From: CAUPWF01 sp964367685
GTDB taxonomy: Bacteria; Bacillota; Clostridia; Lachnospirales; Lachnospiraceae
Assembly: GCA_964367685.1 (NCBI GenBank)
Contig: CAYIYM010000003.1
Span: 87,493-151,492 of the forward strand
Length of the DNA stretch: 64,000 nucleotides
Reading direction: 5' to 3'
The translations under genes and the position numbers were made by a program. This document shows positions 44,638 to 53,253 of this stretch, piece after piece (the first letter of the stretch is position 1; each line of letters begins with the position of its first letter). The notes under the pieces were generated by a model. The model had not been told where the DNA came from. It made no database searches and saw nothing but the letters and a program-made list of their open reading frames with translations.

Positions 44638-46254
44638 TTAGAATTGAATCCCTGTTGCAAAATAGACCAAAATACCTAAGCATGCAGCCATTCCTAGTGT
44701 CGTAGGAATTAACTTCTTCAATACATCGCCTTCCATTCCCAATATCCCAGCAGTTGTTGTTCCAAGTATGATTTTACTCGGACTAATTGCACTACCAATC
44801 GCTGCTCCTGTCGTTTGTGCACCAAGTACTGCCGGTGTATTTAATCCCAATAGATCTGATGTCGCTCTTTGGAATTCTCCAAACAATACATTTGAACTTA
44901 CATTACTTCCAGTCATAAATGATCCTGTCAATCCAATTATAGGACAAAGGAATGCATAAAACTCTCCAAGTACTGCTGCAATTCCTTGCGCAAGTACAAT
45001 CGTCTGCCCTGTTCCACCCATGATTTTAGACATAATGATAAGGCCAATTACAGCAATTCCCGAAGGAATTGTCATTGTTCCTGATTTTTTAAATATTTTT
45101 GCTGTTCCTCCAGTTAGAATCCAACCTTTAGATTTATAATAATATAATCCTATTACGGACGCAAGTAATAAAAACATACTAGCATGTGTAAATGGAGCCA
45201 GCGGAGAGTAAGATTCAGATGCTGCATTCACTACGCCATATCCTGTACTGGTCTCTGGAAATGCAAATCCGAAAGAAATTCCAGAAAGTACATTGTTGAT
45301 TGGTGTAACAAGTAACACAACAAGAGCCATTGCTGTCAGAATCACATATGGTACAAATGCTTGGAATAAACTCATATTCTCTGGTGCTTTTTCTGTATCT
45401 GATGCATTTCCGCTTCGATCCATAATTCCGCTATCTTCAATTTTCCATTCTTTATTATACAGCTTTGTTCTTCCTAGTAGTAAGATAACAACTAAAGAAA
45501 TACATGCTGGCAAGAAATTTGCAATTGTAGTATTTACAAATACTAGCAATAGTTCTCCACCACCTTGTACCAAAGATAATATAATGACTGCTGCAAAACC
45601 ATTTTTTATAGCCTTGCCTTTTCCATAGAACCAACATATTGCAAAACCTGTTACTACATTCCAGATCCATAAGAAAATTGCCGCCCATATTGCAGTGATT
45701 AGATAAGTTTCATCTCCTGGTATCAAACCTGTCGAAGATGCAAGTGCATCCCATGCCGCTGCCAATGTTCCAAAGGTATTTCCCCACGCTTGTCCTAATA
45801 ATGGAATAATTACTGCATAAATCGGCTTAACTCCTATCCCAATTAGAAGCGGCGCACCTACTGCTACCGGCACACCAAATCCTGTGATTCCTTGTAGAAA
45901 ACTCTCAAATATCCATCCCATTGCTAGTACTAGCAATAATTCATTCGGCAGGAATTTCTTCATTCCATTTCGAATTACTAGAAATGCTTTTGCCTCATCG
46001 GCCACTAAATACATTAAAATAGCTGTCCATATTATTAATAAAATTACAAATGCAGACCACACACCCTTGGCACTTTCTACAGCTAACACAGAAATATCCG
46101 CTTTATAAAATACAATTCCTGTCACTGCTGTTATTAAAACTCCAATAGGGGCTGCTTCAGTAGCGCCCCATCGGAATTTCAACATTAGAACCAGGAGTAC
46201 AATGATTGGCAAGCATGCCATAGTCCACATAAAAACATTTGTTGGTAAACTCAT
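44638..46254 (-). CDS. L-lactate permease family transporter, candidate oxamate or 2-hydroxy-acid carrier
   Basis: This 538-residue integral membrane protein of the LctP/GlcA family has about 13-14 membrane segments. Family hallmarks include LPIIVLLVLMLKFRWGATEAAPIG at the start, GFLQGITGFGVPVAVGAPLLIGIG-like WIFESFLQGITGFG near residue 115, LLGQAWGNTFGTLAAAWDAL, and TGSNVSSNVLFGEFQRA in the C-terminal third. Known members move lactate or glycolate with protons. Here the gene sits between carbamate kinase and the regulator in an allantoin operon where no lactate gene occurs. Oxamate, the end product of the pathway, is a pyruvate isostere, so export of oxamate is the most economical role; glyoxylate or ureidoglycolate transport is an alternative. 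Confidence 0.85.
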   Translation of the reverse strand: MSLPTNVFMWTMACLPIIVLLVLMLKFRWGATEAAPIGVLITAVTGIVFYKADISVLAVESAKGVWSAFVILLIIWTAILMYLVADEAKAFLVIRNGMKKFLPNELLLVLAMGWIFESFLQGITGFGVPVAVGAPLLIGIGVKPIYAVIIPLLGQAWGNTFGTLAAAWDALASSTGLIPGDETYLITAIWAAIFLWIWNVVTGFAICWFYGKGKAIKNGFAAVIILSLVQGGGELLLVFVNTTIANFLPACISLVVILLLGRTKLYNKEWKIEDSGIMDRSGNASDTEKAPENMSLFQAFVPYVILTAMALVVLLVTPINNVLSGISFGFAFPETSTGYGVVNAASESYSPLAPFTHASMFLLLASVIGLYYYKSKGWILTGGTAKIFKKSGTMTIPSGIAVIGLIIMSKIMGGTGQTIVLAQGIAAVLGEFYAFLCPIIGLTGSFMTGSNVSSNVLFGEFQRATSDLLGLNTPAVLGAQTTGAAIGSAISPSKIILGTTTAGILGMEGDVLKKLIPTTLGMAACLGILVYFATGIQF

Positions 46255-46263
46255 TTTTTTCTC

Positions 46264-47196
46264 CTACTTTTTGATTACAGTACCTGTTTTTCCTTCAATT
46301 CCATCTGCTGCTTTTTCTAGCAATGTAATTAATGTACTGCGACCTTCTTTTGATTCTGCAAATCGCACAGCCGCTTCAATCTTTGGAAGCATTGAACCTT
46401 TGGCGAATTGCTCTTCTTTTATATATTGATTTGCTTGTTCCACTGTTAGATTTGATAGCCACTCTTGGTTTTCTTTTCCGAAGTTAATGGCAACCTTCTC
46501 TACAGCTGTTAAGATAACTAAGTAATCAGCTTCAATTTTCTCAGCTAATAAACAACTTACTTGATCTTTGTCAATTACTGCATTTGCACCTACTAATTTT
46601 CCGCTTTCATTGATAACAGGGATTCCTCCACCGCCACAGGTAATTACAATATGTCCCGCTTCTACCAATGTTTTAATTGTTCCTAATTCACGAATCCTCT
46701 TTGGCATTGGAGATGCAACGACTGTTCTATACCCTCGTCCAGAATCTTCAATACATGTTAAGCCTCTTGCTTCACAAGCTTCTGCTTCTTCTTTTGTCAT
46801 GAATTTTCCAATTGGCTTCGTAGGATTGGCAAATGCTTCATCTTCCGGATCCACTTCCACCTGAGATAGAATTGTAGATACTTTTTTATCGATATTTCTC
46901 TCATACAATTCATACTTGATTGCATTTTGTAAATCGATGCCGATATATCCTTGGCTCATTGCAACACAAGTAGGTAAAGGTGTATTGTCAGCATCTGCTC
47001 CATTTTTTGCAAATTCATTCATTGCATTTCGGATCATTCCAACTTGTGGACCGTTTCCATGTGTCAAAATAATATCCACTCCAGTTTCCACTAAATCTAC
47101 AATCACTTTTGCAGTTTTTGCAACTGCCTCTTTTTGTTCTGTATAATTATTACCTAATGCATTACCCCCTAGGGCAATTACTACCTTCTTGTTCAT
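46264..47196 (-). CDS. Carbamate kinase of the allantoin pathway
   Basis: This 310-residue amino-acid kinase turns carbamoyl phosphate and ADP into ATP and carbamate, the energy-yielding last step. Motifs seen are VVIALGGNALG (about 4-14), ILTHGNGPQVGMIRN (about 41-55), VDPEDEAFANPTKPIGKF and CGGGGIPVI. It lies 14 bp after the carbamoyltransferase fusion, so the product is handed straight to it. It corresponds to AllK of E. coli by position. Confidence 0.94.
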   Translation of the reverse strand: MNKKVVIALGGNALGNNYTEQKEAVAKTAKVIVDLVETGVDIILTHGNGPQVGMIRNAMNEFAKNGADADNTPLPTCVAMSQGYIGIDLQNAIKYELYERNIDKKVSTILSQVEVDPEDEAFANPTKPIGKFMTKEEAEACEARGLTCIEDSGRGYRTVVASPMPKRIRELGTIKTLVEAGHIVITCGGGGIPVINESGKLVGANAVIDKDQVSCLLAEKIEADYLVILTAVEKVAINFGKENQEWLSNLTVEQANQYIKEEQFAKGSMLPKIEAAVRFAESKEGRSTLITLLEKAADGIEGKTGTVIKK

Positions 47197-47210
47197 AAAA
47201 GCCTTCCTTC

Positions 47211-50200
47211 CTAGATATTAAAACCTAATTTATTAGCATATGCCAAAATTGCCTTTTCAAAACATGCTACAGGTGGTTGTACTGTTCCAGCACCAATTTG
47301 TCCAAATCCTGCAATTTTATGTGCAATTCCTGTATTAATTACTGGTGTAACTTGCTTCTCTACCACTAATCTTGCATCAATTCCTAAGCAGCTTCCTTTG
47401 AAATTCCAGTTTGGAATAATCCAGTTTGGATTACGATCAATAGCAATTTCCATCATATCATTACTTGTTCTAAGAGCATCCTCATAGCCACCTGCTCCTA
47501 CAAATCGAGTAACTGCAGGTGCTGCAATCATTGCAACTCCACCAACACCCATTGTCTCAGTAATAGCGCTATCTCCAATGTCTGTACAAGCATCTTCACC
47601 ATCATACCCTGTAAAATACAGTCCTTGTGGTGTGTTAACTGGTGCTGTAAACCATTCGTCTCCCATACCACTTATGCGAATCCCGAAGTTTACTCCGTTT
47701 CTACACATTGCAGTAACAACAGTTCCTTCTGTAACTGTTCTAGCTGCATCTGTAATCGCTTTACATGTAGCCATCATGATATTTAAGAAAAATTGCTCTG
47801 TGTCTGCTAAGAACTTAATTACAGATTGACGATCTGACTCTTCAATATCTAAATTAGTAATAATTGGTGCAACTTCTTTGAAGAAAGATAAGGATGCCGC
47901 AATATTTCTTTGGTGGAACTCATCCCCCATTGCAATCGCTTTTGCGATTAATGGATTTACATTGATTCCTCCTTCTCTTTCTTGAATTGCCTTGCTTAAT
48001 ACTGGACCTAAGACATCTCTCATCCATTCAAGACGATCAACTACTTCTTGTGAATACGCTCCAAAACGTAGTACTTTACCGATCCCCTCATTCATTGTAC
48101 AGTAAGCTCTGTTTCCATGCTCTTCATTTTCCATAATAAATACTGGCATATTTGCAGTTGTGATTCCACCCATAGGGCCTACTGCATCAACATGATGACA
48201 TGGAATAAATTTAATTTCTCCTGAACAAAGTAGTGCTGTTGCATCTTCTTCATTTGTCGCCCATTTTTCAAATAAAACTGCTCCAATACAAGAACCTTTT
48301 ACTGTATGTGGCATCTCTTCAAATGTAATCGGTGGACCAGCATGAAGAATTACTTTTCCTTCATTCATTTCTTTGATTACAGTCTTTGCTCTTACAACAT
48401 CTTTCAATACAGGCTTACTTGCTACCATTTTCGCAAGAACTTTTCTGTTTTCTTCATCAATATCAAAACCTTCGTAATTTCTTAGGAAGTTCAAAGTTTT
48501 AATTAACTCTACATTTCCGCCTGCTGGTGGCGCCCAGTCATATTGAACTACTTCGCAGTCGAATTTCTTCACAACATCTGAGAAGCTTGCTAATCCAATA
48601 TTAATTACTTTTGGCTTTTCTGATAATAATTTAATCAAGTGCTCTGACGCAGCTCTTTTCTCTACTTGAACTTCTGTTTTAGCCTTAATTTCTTTCTTAT
48701 CTACTGCCACTTCATATCCAATTGCATTCAATGAAATTTCTACTGCAAGCTTGTTGTTTTCACATACAATCACACCAACTTCTTTTAATCTACGAACTGA
48801 ATCATCATATCCTTGTGGATCTCTTCTTGTTCCACATACAGTTGCAACAAAGAATACTTGTCTTCCAGCTTGCTCTGCTTGTGCTTTCAATTCTACAATG
48901 CTAGGAATCATTGCGCCTACCATATCATTGTGTGAACCATATCCAAGTACTATGTCAAGTAAGATTACTGCTGTAGATTCATCAACTAGCGCCTCTTCCA
49001 TACATTCAATACGCTTCGCTGGATCAATCATTGGGTGTGGACGACCTTGTGTATATTCATCATCTCCTAAATCAACAACAATATGACCATCTGCTTTTAA
49101 CATAAATCCTTCTGCTTTTGCTGTCTTACTATCAATCTTCATTGTATCTTTAATCAACATAGCCGCTTCTGACGCTAACGTTCCGCCTGAATAATATGCT
49201 TTGATTGTCTTCTTATCTTCCGCCTTAAAGAATGTACTTGTATCAACGTCTACTGTCGATTCTTCTACTGGCTTTCCGCTTGCGATTGACACTGCCAATT
49301 TTGCTGCCTCATCTAATGTATAAGCATGATAGAAACCTTCCTCATGGAATTCTGGCTTCTCACCTAAGAATAGTGTAACAACTGGCTTGTTAAAGCAACT
49401 TAAACGTTGCTCAATCTTCTCTTTTACTTCTTTTGCAGGTGGCTTAGAGATAATAATTAGTACTTTAATGTCTTCATCTTCTTCCATAACGTCGATCATA
49501 TCCATCATAGTCGTTCCACCAACTTCAATAGCAAGATCTCGTCCACCTGTTCCAATTGCATTCTTAACACCTTCGCCAAGTCGATCGATGATAGTTGTTA
49601 ATTCTTGAATACCTGTTCCAGAAGCACCGATGATTCCAATTGATCCAACTGCCACATTATTAGTGAATGCAATTGGTACCCCTTGGATAATACCTGTTCC
49701 ACAGTCTGGCCCCATTACAGATAAGCCTTTCTTATGTGCTTTTTCTTTTAGCTTTACTTCGTCTTCTAATGTTACATTATCACTAAACATGAATACGTTT
49801 AAGCCCTCATCTAATGCTCTATCTGCTTCAAGTGCTGCATAAGATCCGGGAATTGAGATTACCGCCAAATTAGCTTCTGGCAACATTTCTAATGCCTTAT
49901 CCCATGATTTTGCATTCTCAGATTCTTTTTTCCCACCACTTGCTTTCGCTTGGTTCTTAAAGAAAAGTTCTGTTTCTTCTAAAATTGTTTCCATAATTGC
50001 CTCATCATCTACATCAGCCACAATAACCATGTCATTTGCAGATGCTTCATTTAACTCTTCTGTTGCAAGTCCTGATGCTTCATAAATTTCTTTATTTGAT
50101 GGAGTTGCCATCATGATAGATACTTTCTTTACGCCCTCTACTGTAGAAATTTGGTTTGTTAGTAGCATTAACACAACCGAATCATGATAAGCGCCTTTTT

Positions 50201-50219
50201 TTACAATTGTCTTTAACAT
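47211..50219 (-). CDS. Fused oxamate carbamoyltransferase subunits FdrA-YlbE (AllF-AllG)
   Basis: This 1002-residue protein joins two proteins that are separate in E. coli. Residues 1 to about 530 match FdrA/AllF (succinyl-CoA-synthetase-like fold; SIGIIGASGTGIQELTTII with the nucleotide-type loop, and DIVLGYGSH). Residues from about 535 to the end match DUF1116 (YlbE/AllG): VINIGLASFSDVVKKFDCEVVQYDWAPPAGGN, ILHAGPPITFEEMP, FIPCHHVDAVGPMGGITTANMPVF and GMGDEWFTAPVNTPQGLYF. Known AllFGH turn oxalurate plus phosphate into oxamate and carbamoyl phosphate. There is no frameshift or internal ribosome site at the joint, and the length is close to the sum of the two (about 555 and 420). The third subunit, AllH, is at 56315. 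Confidence 0.92.
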   Translation of the reverse strand: MLKTIVKKGAYHDSVVLMLLTNQISTVEGVKKVSIMMATPSNKEIYEASGLATEELNEASANDMVIVADVDDEAIMETILEETELFFKNQAKASGGKKESENAKSWDKALEMLPEANLAVISIPGSYAALEADRALDEGLNVFMFSDNVTLEDEVKLKEKAHKKGLSVMGPDCGTGIIQGVPIAFTNNVAVGSIGIIGASGTGIQELTTIIDRLGEGVKNAIGTGGRDLAIEVGGTTMMDMIDVMEEDEDIKVLIIISKPPAKEVKEKIEQRLSCFNKPVVTLFLGEKPEFHEEGFYHAYTLDEAAKLAVSIASGKPVEESTVDVDTSTFFKAEDKKTIKAYYSGGTLASEAAMLIKDTMKIDSKTAKAEGFMLKADGHIVVDLGDDEYTQGRPHPMIDPAKRIECMEEALVDESTAVILLDIVLGYGSHNDMVGAMIPSIVELKAQAEQAGRQVFFVATVCGTRRDPQGYDDSVRRLKEVGVIVCENNKLAVEISLNAIGYEVAVDKKEIKAKTEVQVEKRAASEHLIKLLSEKPKVINIGLASFSDVVKKFDCEVVQYDWAPPAGGNVELIKTLNFLRNYEGFDIDEENRKVLAKMVASKPVLKDVVRAKTVIKEMNEGKVILHAGPPITFEEMPHTVKGSCIGAVLFEKWATNEEDATALLCSGEIKFIPCHHVDAVGPMGGITTANMPVFIMENEEHGNRAYCTMNEGIGKVLRFGAYSQEVVDRLEWMRDVLGPVLSKAIQEREGGINVNPLIAKAIAMGDEFHQRNIAASLSFFKEVAPIITNLDIEESDRQSVIKFLADTEQFFLNIMMATCKAITDAARTVTEGTVVTAMCRNGVNFGIRISGMGDEWFTAPVNTPQGLYFTGYDGEDACTDIGDSAITETMGVGGVAMIAAPAVTRFVGAGGYEDALRTSNDMMEIAIDRNPNWIIPNWNFKGSCLGIDARLVVEKQVTPVINTGIAHKIAGFGQIGAGTVQPPVACFEKAILAYANKLGFNI

Positions 50220-50232
50220 ACTTTACTCTCCC

Positions 50233-51282
50233 TTAGTCTGCGAATCTATTTTTACCATCGTAACGATTAAAATGTAACTGCTCTCCAATTAAGTATTCAT
50301 GTACAGAATCTGCAATATCAATTCCCTCTGCATCATATTTTGTCTTGCGAAGTAATGCTCTTTCACCTGGATAATATACTTTTCCATATCCATCTCCAGC
50401 TTTCATTTCCCCTAACTCATCCATCATAGTCGACATGTTTTTCTTAAATGTCTCTAAGTCTGTGAATCTTGAAGGGTCTAAGATAATATGCATATGACCT
50501 AACTCTCTACCTTTTGTTAAATCAGCATACATAGAGCTTACATGTTTTCCAAATGGTACTCCAAGTAACATTCCTGCGAAAATATCCACTAACATCATTA
50601 GACCGTATCCTTTTGCACCTGCAATTGGTACTAATGCATTTACTAGATTTGGATTTGTTACTGCATTTCCCTCAGTGTCTACTGCCCAAGTATCAGGAAT
50701 TGATTCATTTCTTGAACGTTTATCCAAGATTTTCCCCCACGCTTGTACTGTAGTTGCCATATCAAATACAATATTTCTTCCATCAGCAGATGGCGCTGAG
50801 AATGCAATTGGATTCGTACCGTAGTATGGCTCACTTCCGCCATATGGAATTGCCATTGGATCTGATTGACAGAATGAGATTGATACCATGTCTGCATTTG
50901 CTGCCATTTCTGTATAATAACCAATTGATCCACTATGTGACACATTGCGTAAACCGATTACTGCCACGCCTGACTTCTTCGCCATTTCAATTCCTTGCTC
51001 CATTGCTTTTTTCGCAACTACAAATCCTGACCCATTATCTCCCTCAAATACTGCCGAACTTGGTCCAGTCTCTTTCCATTCGAAATTTGGCTTTGTTGTA
51101 ATACCACCTTTTGAAATTCTTTCACAGTAATACTCTACACGTACTGCTCCATGAGAATGATACCCTCTCTCGTCTGCCCAAACTAGTACATCTGCTGTAA
51201 TATCTGCTTGCTCTTGATCAAGCCCAGCTTGTACAAATTTGTTAATCATTAGTCGCTTCAGTTCTTCTCTTTGAATTCTCAT
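50233..51282 (-). CDS. allD: Ureidoglycolate dehydrogenase
   Basis: This 349-residue Ldh_2-family enzyme oxidises (S)-ureidoglycolate to oxalurate with NAD(P)+. It shows the catalytic His in YHSHGAVRVEYYCERI (about 40-55), the central GLRNVSHSGSIGYYTEMA (about 113-130) and PYYGTNPIAFSAP with the C-terminal GAKGYGLMMLVDIFAGMLLG. Malate and lactate dehydrogenases share the fold, so the assignment relies on the operon. It lies between allE and the carbamoyltransferase. Confidence 0.91.
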   Translation of the reverse strand: MRIQREELKRLMINKFVQAGLDQEQADITADVLVWADERGYHSHGAVRVEYYCERISKGGITTKPNFEWKETGPSSAVFEGDNGSGFVVAKKAMEQGIEMAKKSGVAVIGLRNVSHSGSIGYYTEMAANADMVSISFCQSDPMAIPYGGSEPYYGTNPIAFSAPSADGRNIVFDMATTVQAWGKILDKRSRNESIPDTWAVDTEGNAVTNPNLVNALVPIAGAKGYGLMMLVDIFAGMLLGVPFGKHVSSMYADLTKGRELGHMHIILDPSRFTDLETFKKNMSTMMDELGEMKAGDGYGKVYYPGERALLRKTKYDAEGIDIADSVHEYLIGEQLHFNRYDGKNRFAD

Positions 51283-51303
51283 ACCACTTTTCTCCCTCTT
51301 TCT

Positions 51304-52089
51304 CTATAATTGTACGTCTCTATTGCAATCTTTTGAATAAATATATTGTAATGGCTCACCTCTACCAACTCCATAACAAGCTTGTGGACAATAAGCGTCT
51401 AGGAACATGTAATCGCCTTTTTTAACTGGAACCCAATCAGAGTCTACACGATACATTCCTTTTCCTGTAAGGAAATATACCCCATGTTGTTGTAAATGAG
51501 TTTCGATATAACCATGTGATGCTCCTAATTCAAATTTCAAGATATGGAAGTTCATATCAAAACCGAAATCGTCTATTGCTGGAAGGAAGTTCTTAATGTG
51601 ACAGTTCTCCATACCTTCATACTCAATCCATGGAAGATCATCTGCATTCCCTACGATAGTATACGCTTCATATCCCGCTACTTTTTCATAACGACGTTTG
51701 TATATATATAAAGTTGCTTCTTTCCCTTTATTATCAAATGACACTACATTACTTTCTGGTGAGAAGAAGTAACCACCTGTTCCAAGAACTTCACACTTAT
51801 CACTATTACGAATCTCCACTTCACCTTCTACCACATATAAAAATGTTTCGATTCCCTCTCCTCCGAAGAATTCATTCTTTCCGCCTTCATGCATAGTAAC
51901 AAGATAGTCAACAAATGTTGCTCCCATTGCTGGTGATCCTAGAATTGTCACGTCACAGTTTACATAACCTGGAAAACTATTCTTTACAAGACCATCTGTC
52001 TCTAATATTACATAGTTGTTTTTCTTAACAACTGACCTTGTCTCTAGTAATTCCTCTCTGTATCCTGTACGTCCATCTAAATAACTCAT
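51304..52089 (-). CDS. allE: (S)-ureidoglycine aminohydrolase
   Basis: This 261-residue bicupin enzyme removes ammonia from ureidoglycine to give ureidoglycolate. The N-terminal cupin (about 50-130, with GGEGIETFLYVVEGEVEI) and the C-terminal cupin (about 180-250, FELGASHGYIETHLQQHGVYFLTGKGMYRVDSDW) are both present, and the Mn-binding His/Glu/Gln set is visible in the second one. It is the first gene of the main operon, 227 bp from the divergent esterase, with a palindrome close to its promoter. Confidence 0.93.
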   Translation of the reverse strand: MSYLDGRTGYREELLETRSVVKKNNYVILETDGLVKNSFPGYVNCDVTILGSPAMGATFVDYLVTMHEGGKNEFFGGEGIETFLYVVEGEVEIRNSDKCEVLGTGGYFFSPESNVVSFDNKGKEATLYIYKRRYEKVAGYEAYTIVGNADDLPWIEYEGMENCHIKNFLPAIDDFGFDMNFHILKFELGASHGYIETHLQQHGVYFLTGKGMYRVDSDWVPVKKGDYMFLDAYCPQACYGVGRGEPLQYIYSKDCNRDVQL

Positions 52090-52112
52090 AATTTATCCTC
52101 ACTTTCATCTTC

Positions 52113-52126
52113 TGTGGTCGACCACA
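52113..52126. promoter_or_regulatory. Palindrome TGTGGTCGACCACA, candidate operator of the allantoin operon
   Basis: A perfect 14-base palindrome lies 24 bases upstream of the allE start codon. GntR/FadR-type operators usually read TGGT-N-ACCA, which this matches, and the operon encodes such a regulator. Binding is inferred. Confidence 0.55.
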
Positions 52127-52260
52127 TTTTTAATATAATAATGCCATTTTATAAGTGATTTTGCAATTGACAAAATATACAAATTTCTTTTTTGAAATAT
52201 AGTACATATTACACATCAACCATTTTTTAATACTTGTATAGCGAATTTTTTATAGAACTT

Positions 52261-52277
52261 TACCCTAAATTAGGGTA
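52261..52277. promoter_or_regulatory. Palindrome upstream of the esterase gene
   Basis: TACCCTAAATTAGGGTA has perfect 8-base arms around one A, and partly overlaps a TAGAAT -10 box (52276-52281). It suits a repressor site for the esterase gene at 52317. No regulator gene is adjacent. Confidence 0.5.
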
Positions 52278-52316
52278 GAATAGTGATTATAAAATCTCAA
52301 TCGAAAGGATACTTCT

Positions 52317-53168
52317 ATGAATCTTATACATTTACAACTACCAAAAGAACTTCCAGACGGTACACCTTATTGCATAGACGCTACACTTTACACACCAGAT
52401 AATCATCATAAAAAACCCTGCATTATATATATCCATGGAGGTGGCTTATTATTTGGCTCCAAAGACGACCTTCCAAGCTCCCACGTTTCTGCATTTCTTA
52501 ATAAAGGATACCCTATTTTAGCATTAAATTACCCACTCGCACCACAAGTGAAACTCCCCGAAATTTTGGCCGATATTCAATCCTCTATCGAATATTACCT
52601 GACTCATCGCAACTCACTCCTAGGAGCAGAATCGCCCTATCTTCTCTGGGGCCGTTCAGCTGGCGCCTACCTTGCACTACTCGCCGCTTCTAAGTTAGAG
52701 CATAAGGAATCACCTATAGGAATCATTTCTTATTATGGCTATGGATTATTATGTGATGAATGGTATAAGAGTAAAGGATTTCTTCAATTTCCTACTATTC
52801 CAGATGCCATCTTTGATAAGCTACCTACAACTTTGGAAACTAGCCGAGATCTTTTACAAGCTATGCCTTTATACATTGGCGCTAGGCAACGTGGTATCTG
52901 GTTTTCCCTTGTTTTTGAAGGACGAGAGAAGCATCTACTTTTGGACTATAGCCTTCGATTAGTAAATAAAATGCCATGTCCCCTCTTTTGTGCACATGCC
53001 ACAAATGACCCCGATGTTCCTTTTTCTGAATTTCAGTCTTTAAACGAAAGATACAATGTAACCTCTTATATAGTTTCTGGAGGCATTCACGATTTTGACC
53101 GAGATGAATCCTCTTCCGACACGCAATCCCTTCTCTTAGAAACACTCCAATTTATAGACAACTTGTAA
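52317..53168 (+). CDS. Alpha/beta-hydrolase, esterase/lipase (HSL-like)
   Basis: This 283-residue cytoplasmic hydrolase has the oxyanion motif YIHGGGLLFGSKDD (about 39-52), nucleophile Ser in LLWGRSAGAYLALL (about 109-122), a likely Asp in HATNDPDVPFSEF and the catalytic His in SGGIHDFDRD. The fold matches the HSL/acetyl-esterase family. It lies between the two parts of the allantoin cluster but on the opposite strand with its own promoter palindrome and terminator. Its substrate is unknown, and a link to allantoin catabolism is not established. Confidence 0.86.
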   Translation: MNLIHLQLPKELPDGTPYCIDATLYTPDNHHKKPCIIYIHGGGLLFGSKDDLPSSHVSAFLNKGYPILALNYPLAPQVKLPEILADIQSSIEYYLTHRNSLLGAESPYLLWGRSAGAYLALLAASKLEHKESPIGIISYYGYGLLCDEWYKSKGFLQFPTIPDAIFDKLPTTLETSRDLLQAMPLYIGARQRGIWFSLVFEGREKHLLLDYSLRLVNKMPCPLFCAHATNDPDVPFSEFQSLNERYNVTSYIVSGGIHDFDRDESSSDTQSLLLETLQFIDNL

Positions 53169-53177
53169 TCTCAAAAG

Positions 53178-53222
53178 AAAAGCGATTTTGCATAAGTTTT
53201 ACACTTATACAAAGTCGCTTTT
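53178..53222. terminator. Bidirectional hairpin terminator
   Basis: AAAAGCGATTTTGCATAAG (53178-53196) pairs with CTTATACAAAGTCGCTTTT (53204-53222) with minor mismatches. It lies between the esterase and the converging allantoin permease. Confidence 0.85.
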
Positions 53223-53253
53223 ACCATTTTCTTATGAAATTATTTCCGAGAAA

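Noticed and set aside
47211..50219. FdrA portion as an acyl-CoA synthetase
   Set aside because: The fold is related to succinyl-CoA synthetase, but the pathway context and DUF1116 partner point to the carbamoyltransferase AllF role.
50754..51101. 115-codon plus-strand open frame
   Set aside because: Antisense to allD with no ribosome site; composition is His/Leu-rich in a way typical of antisense frames.
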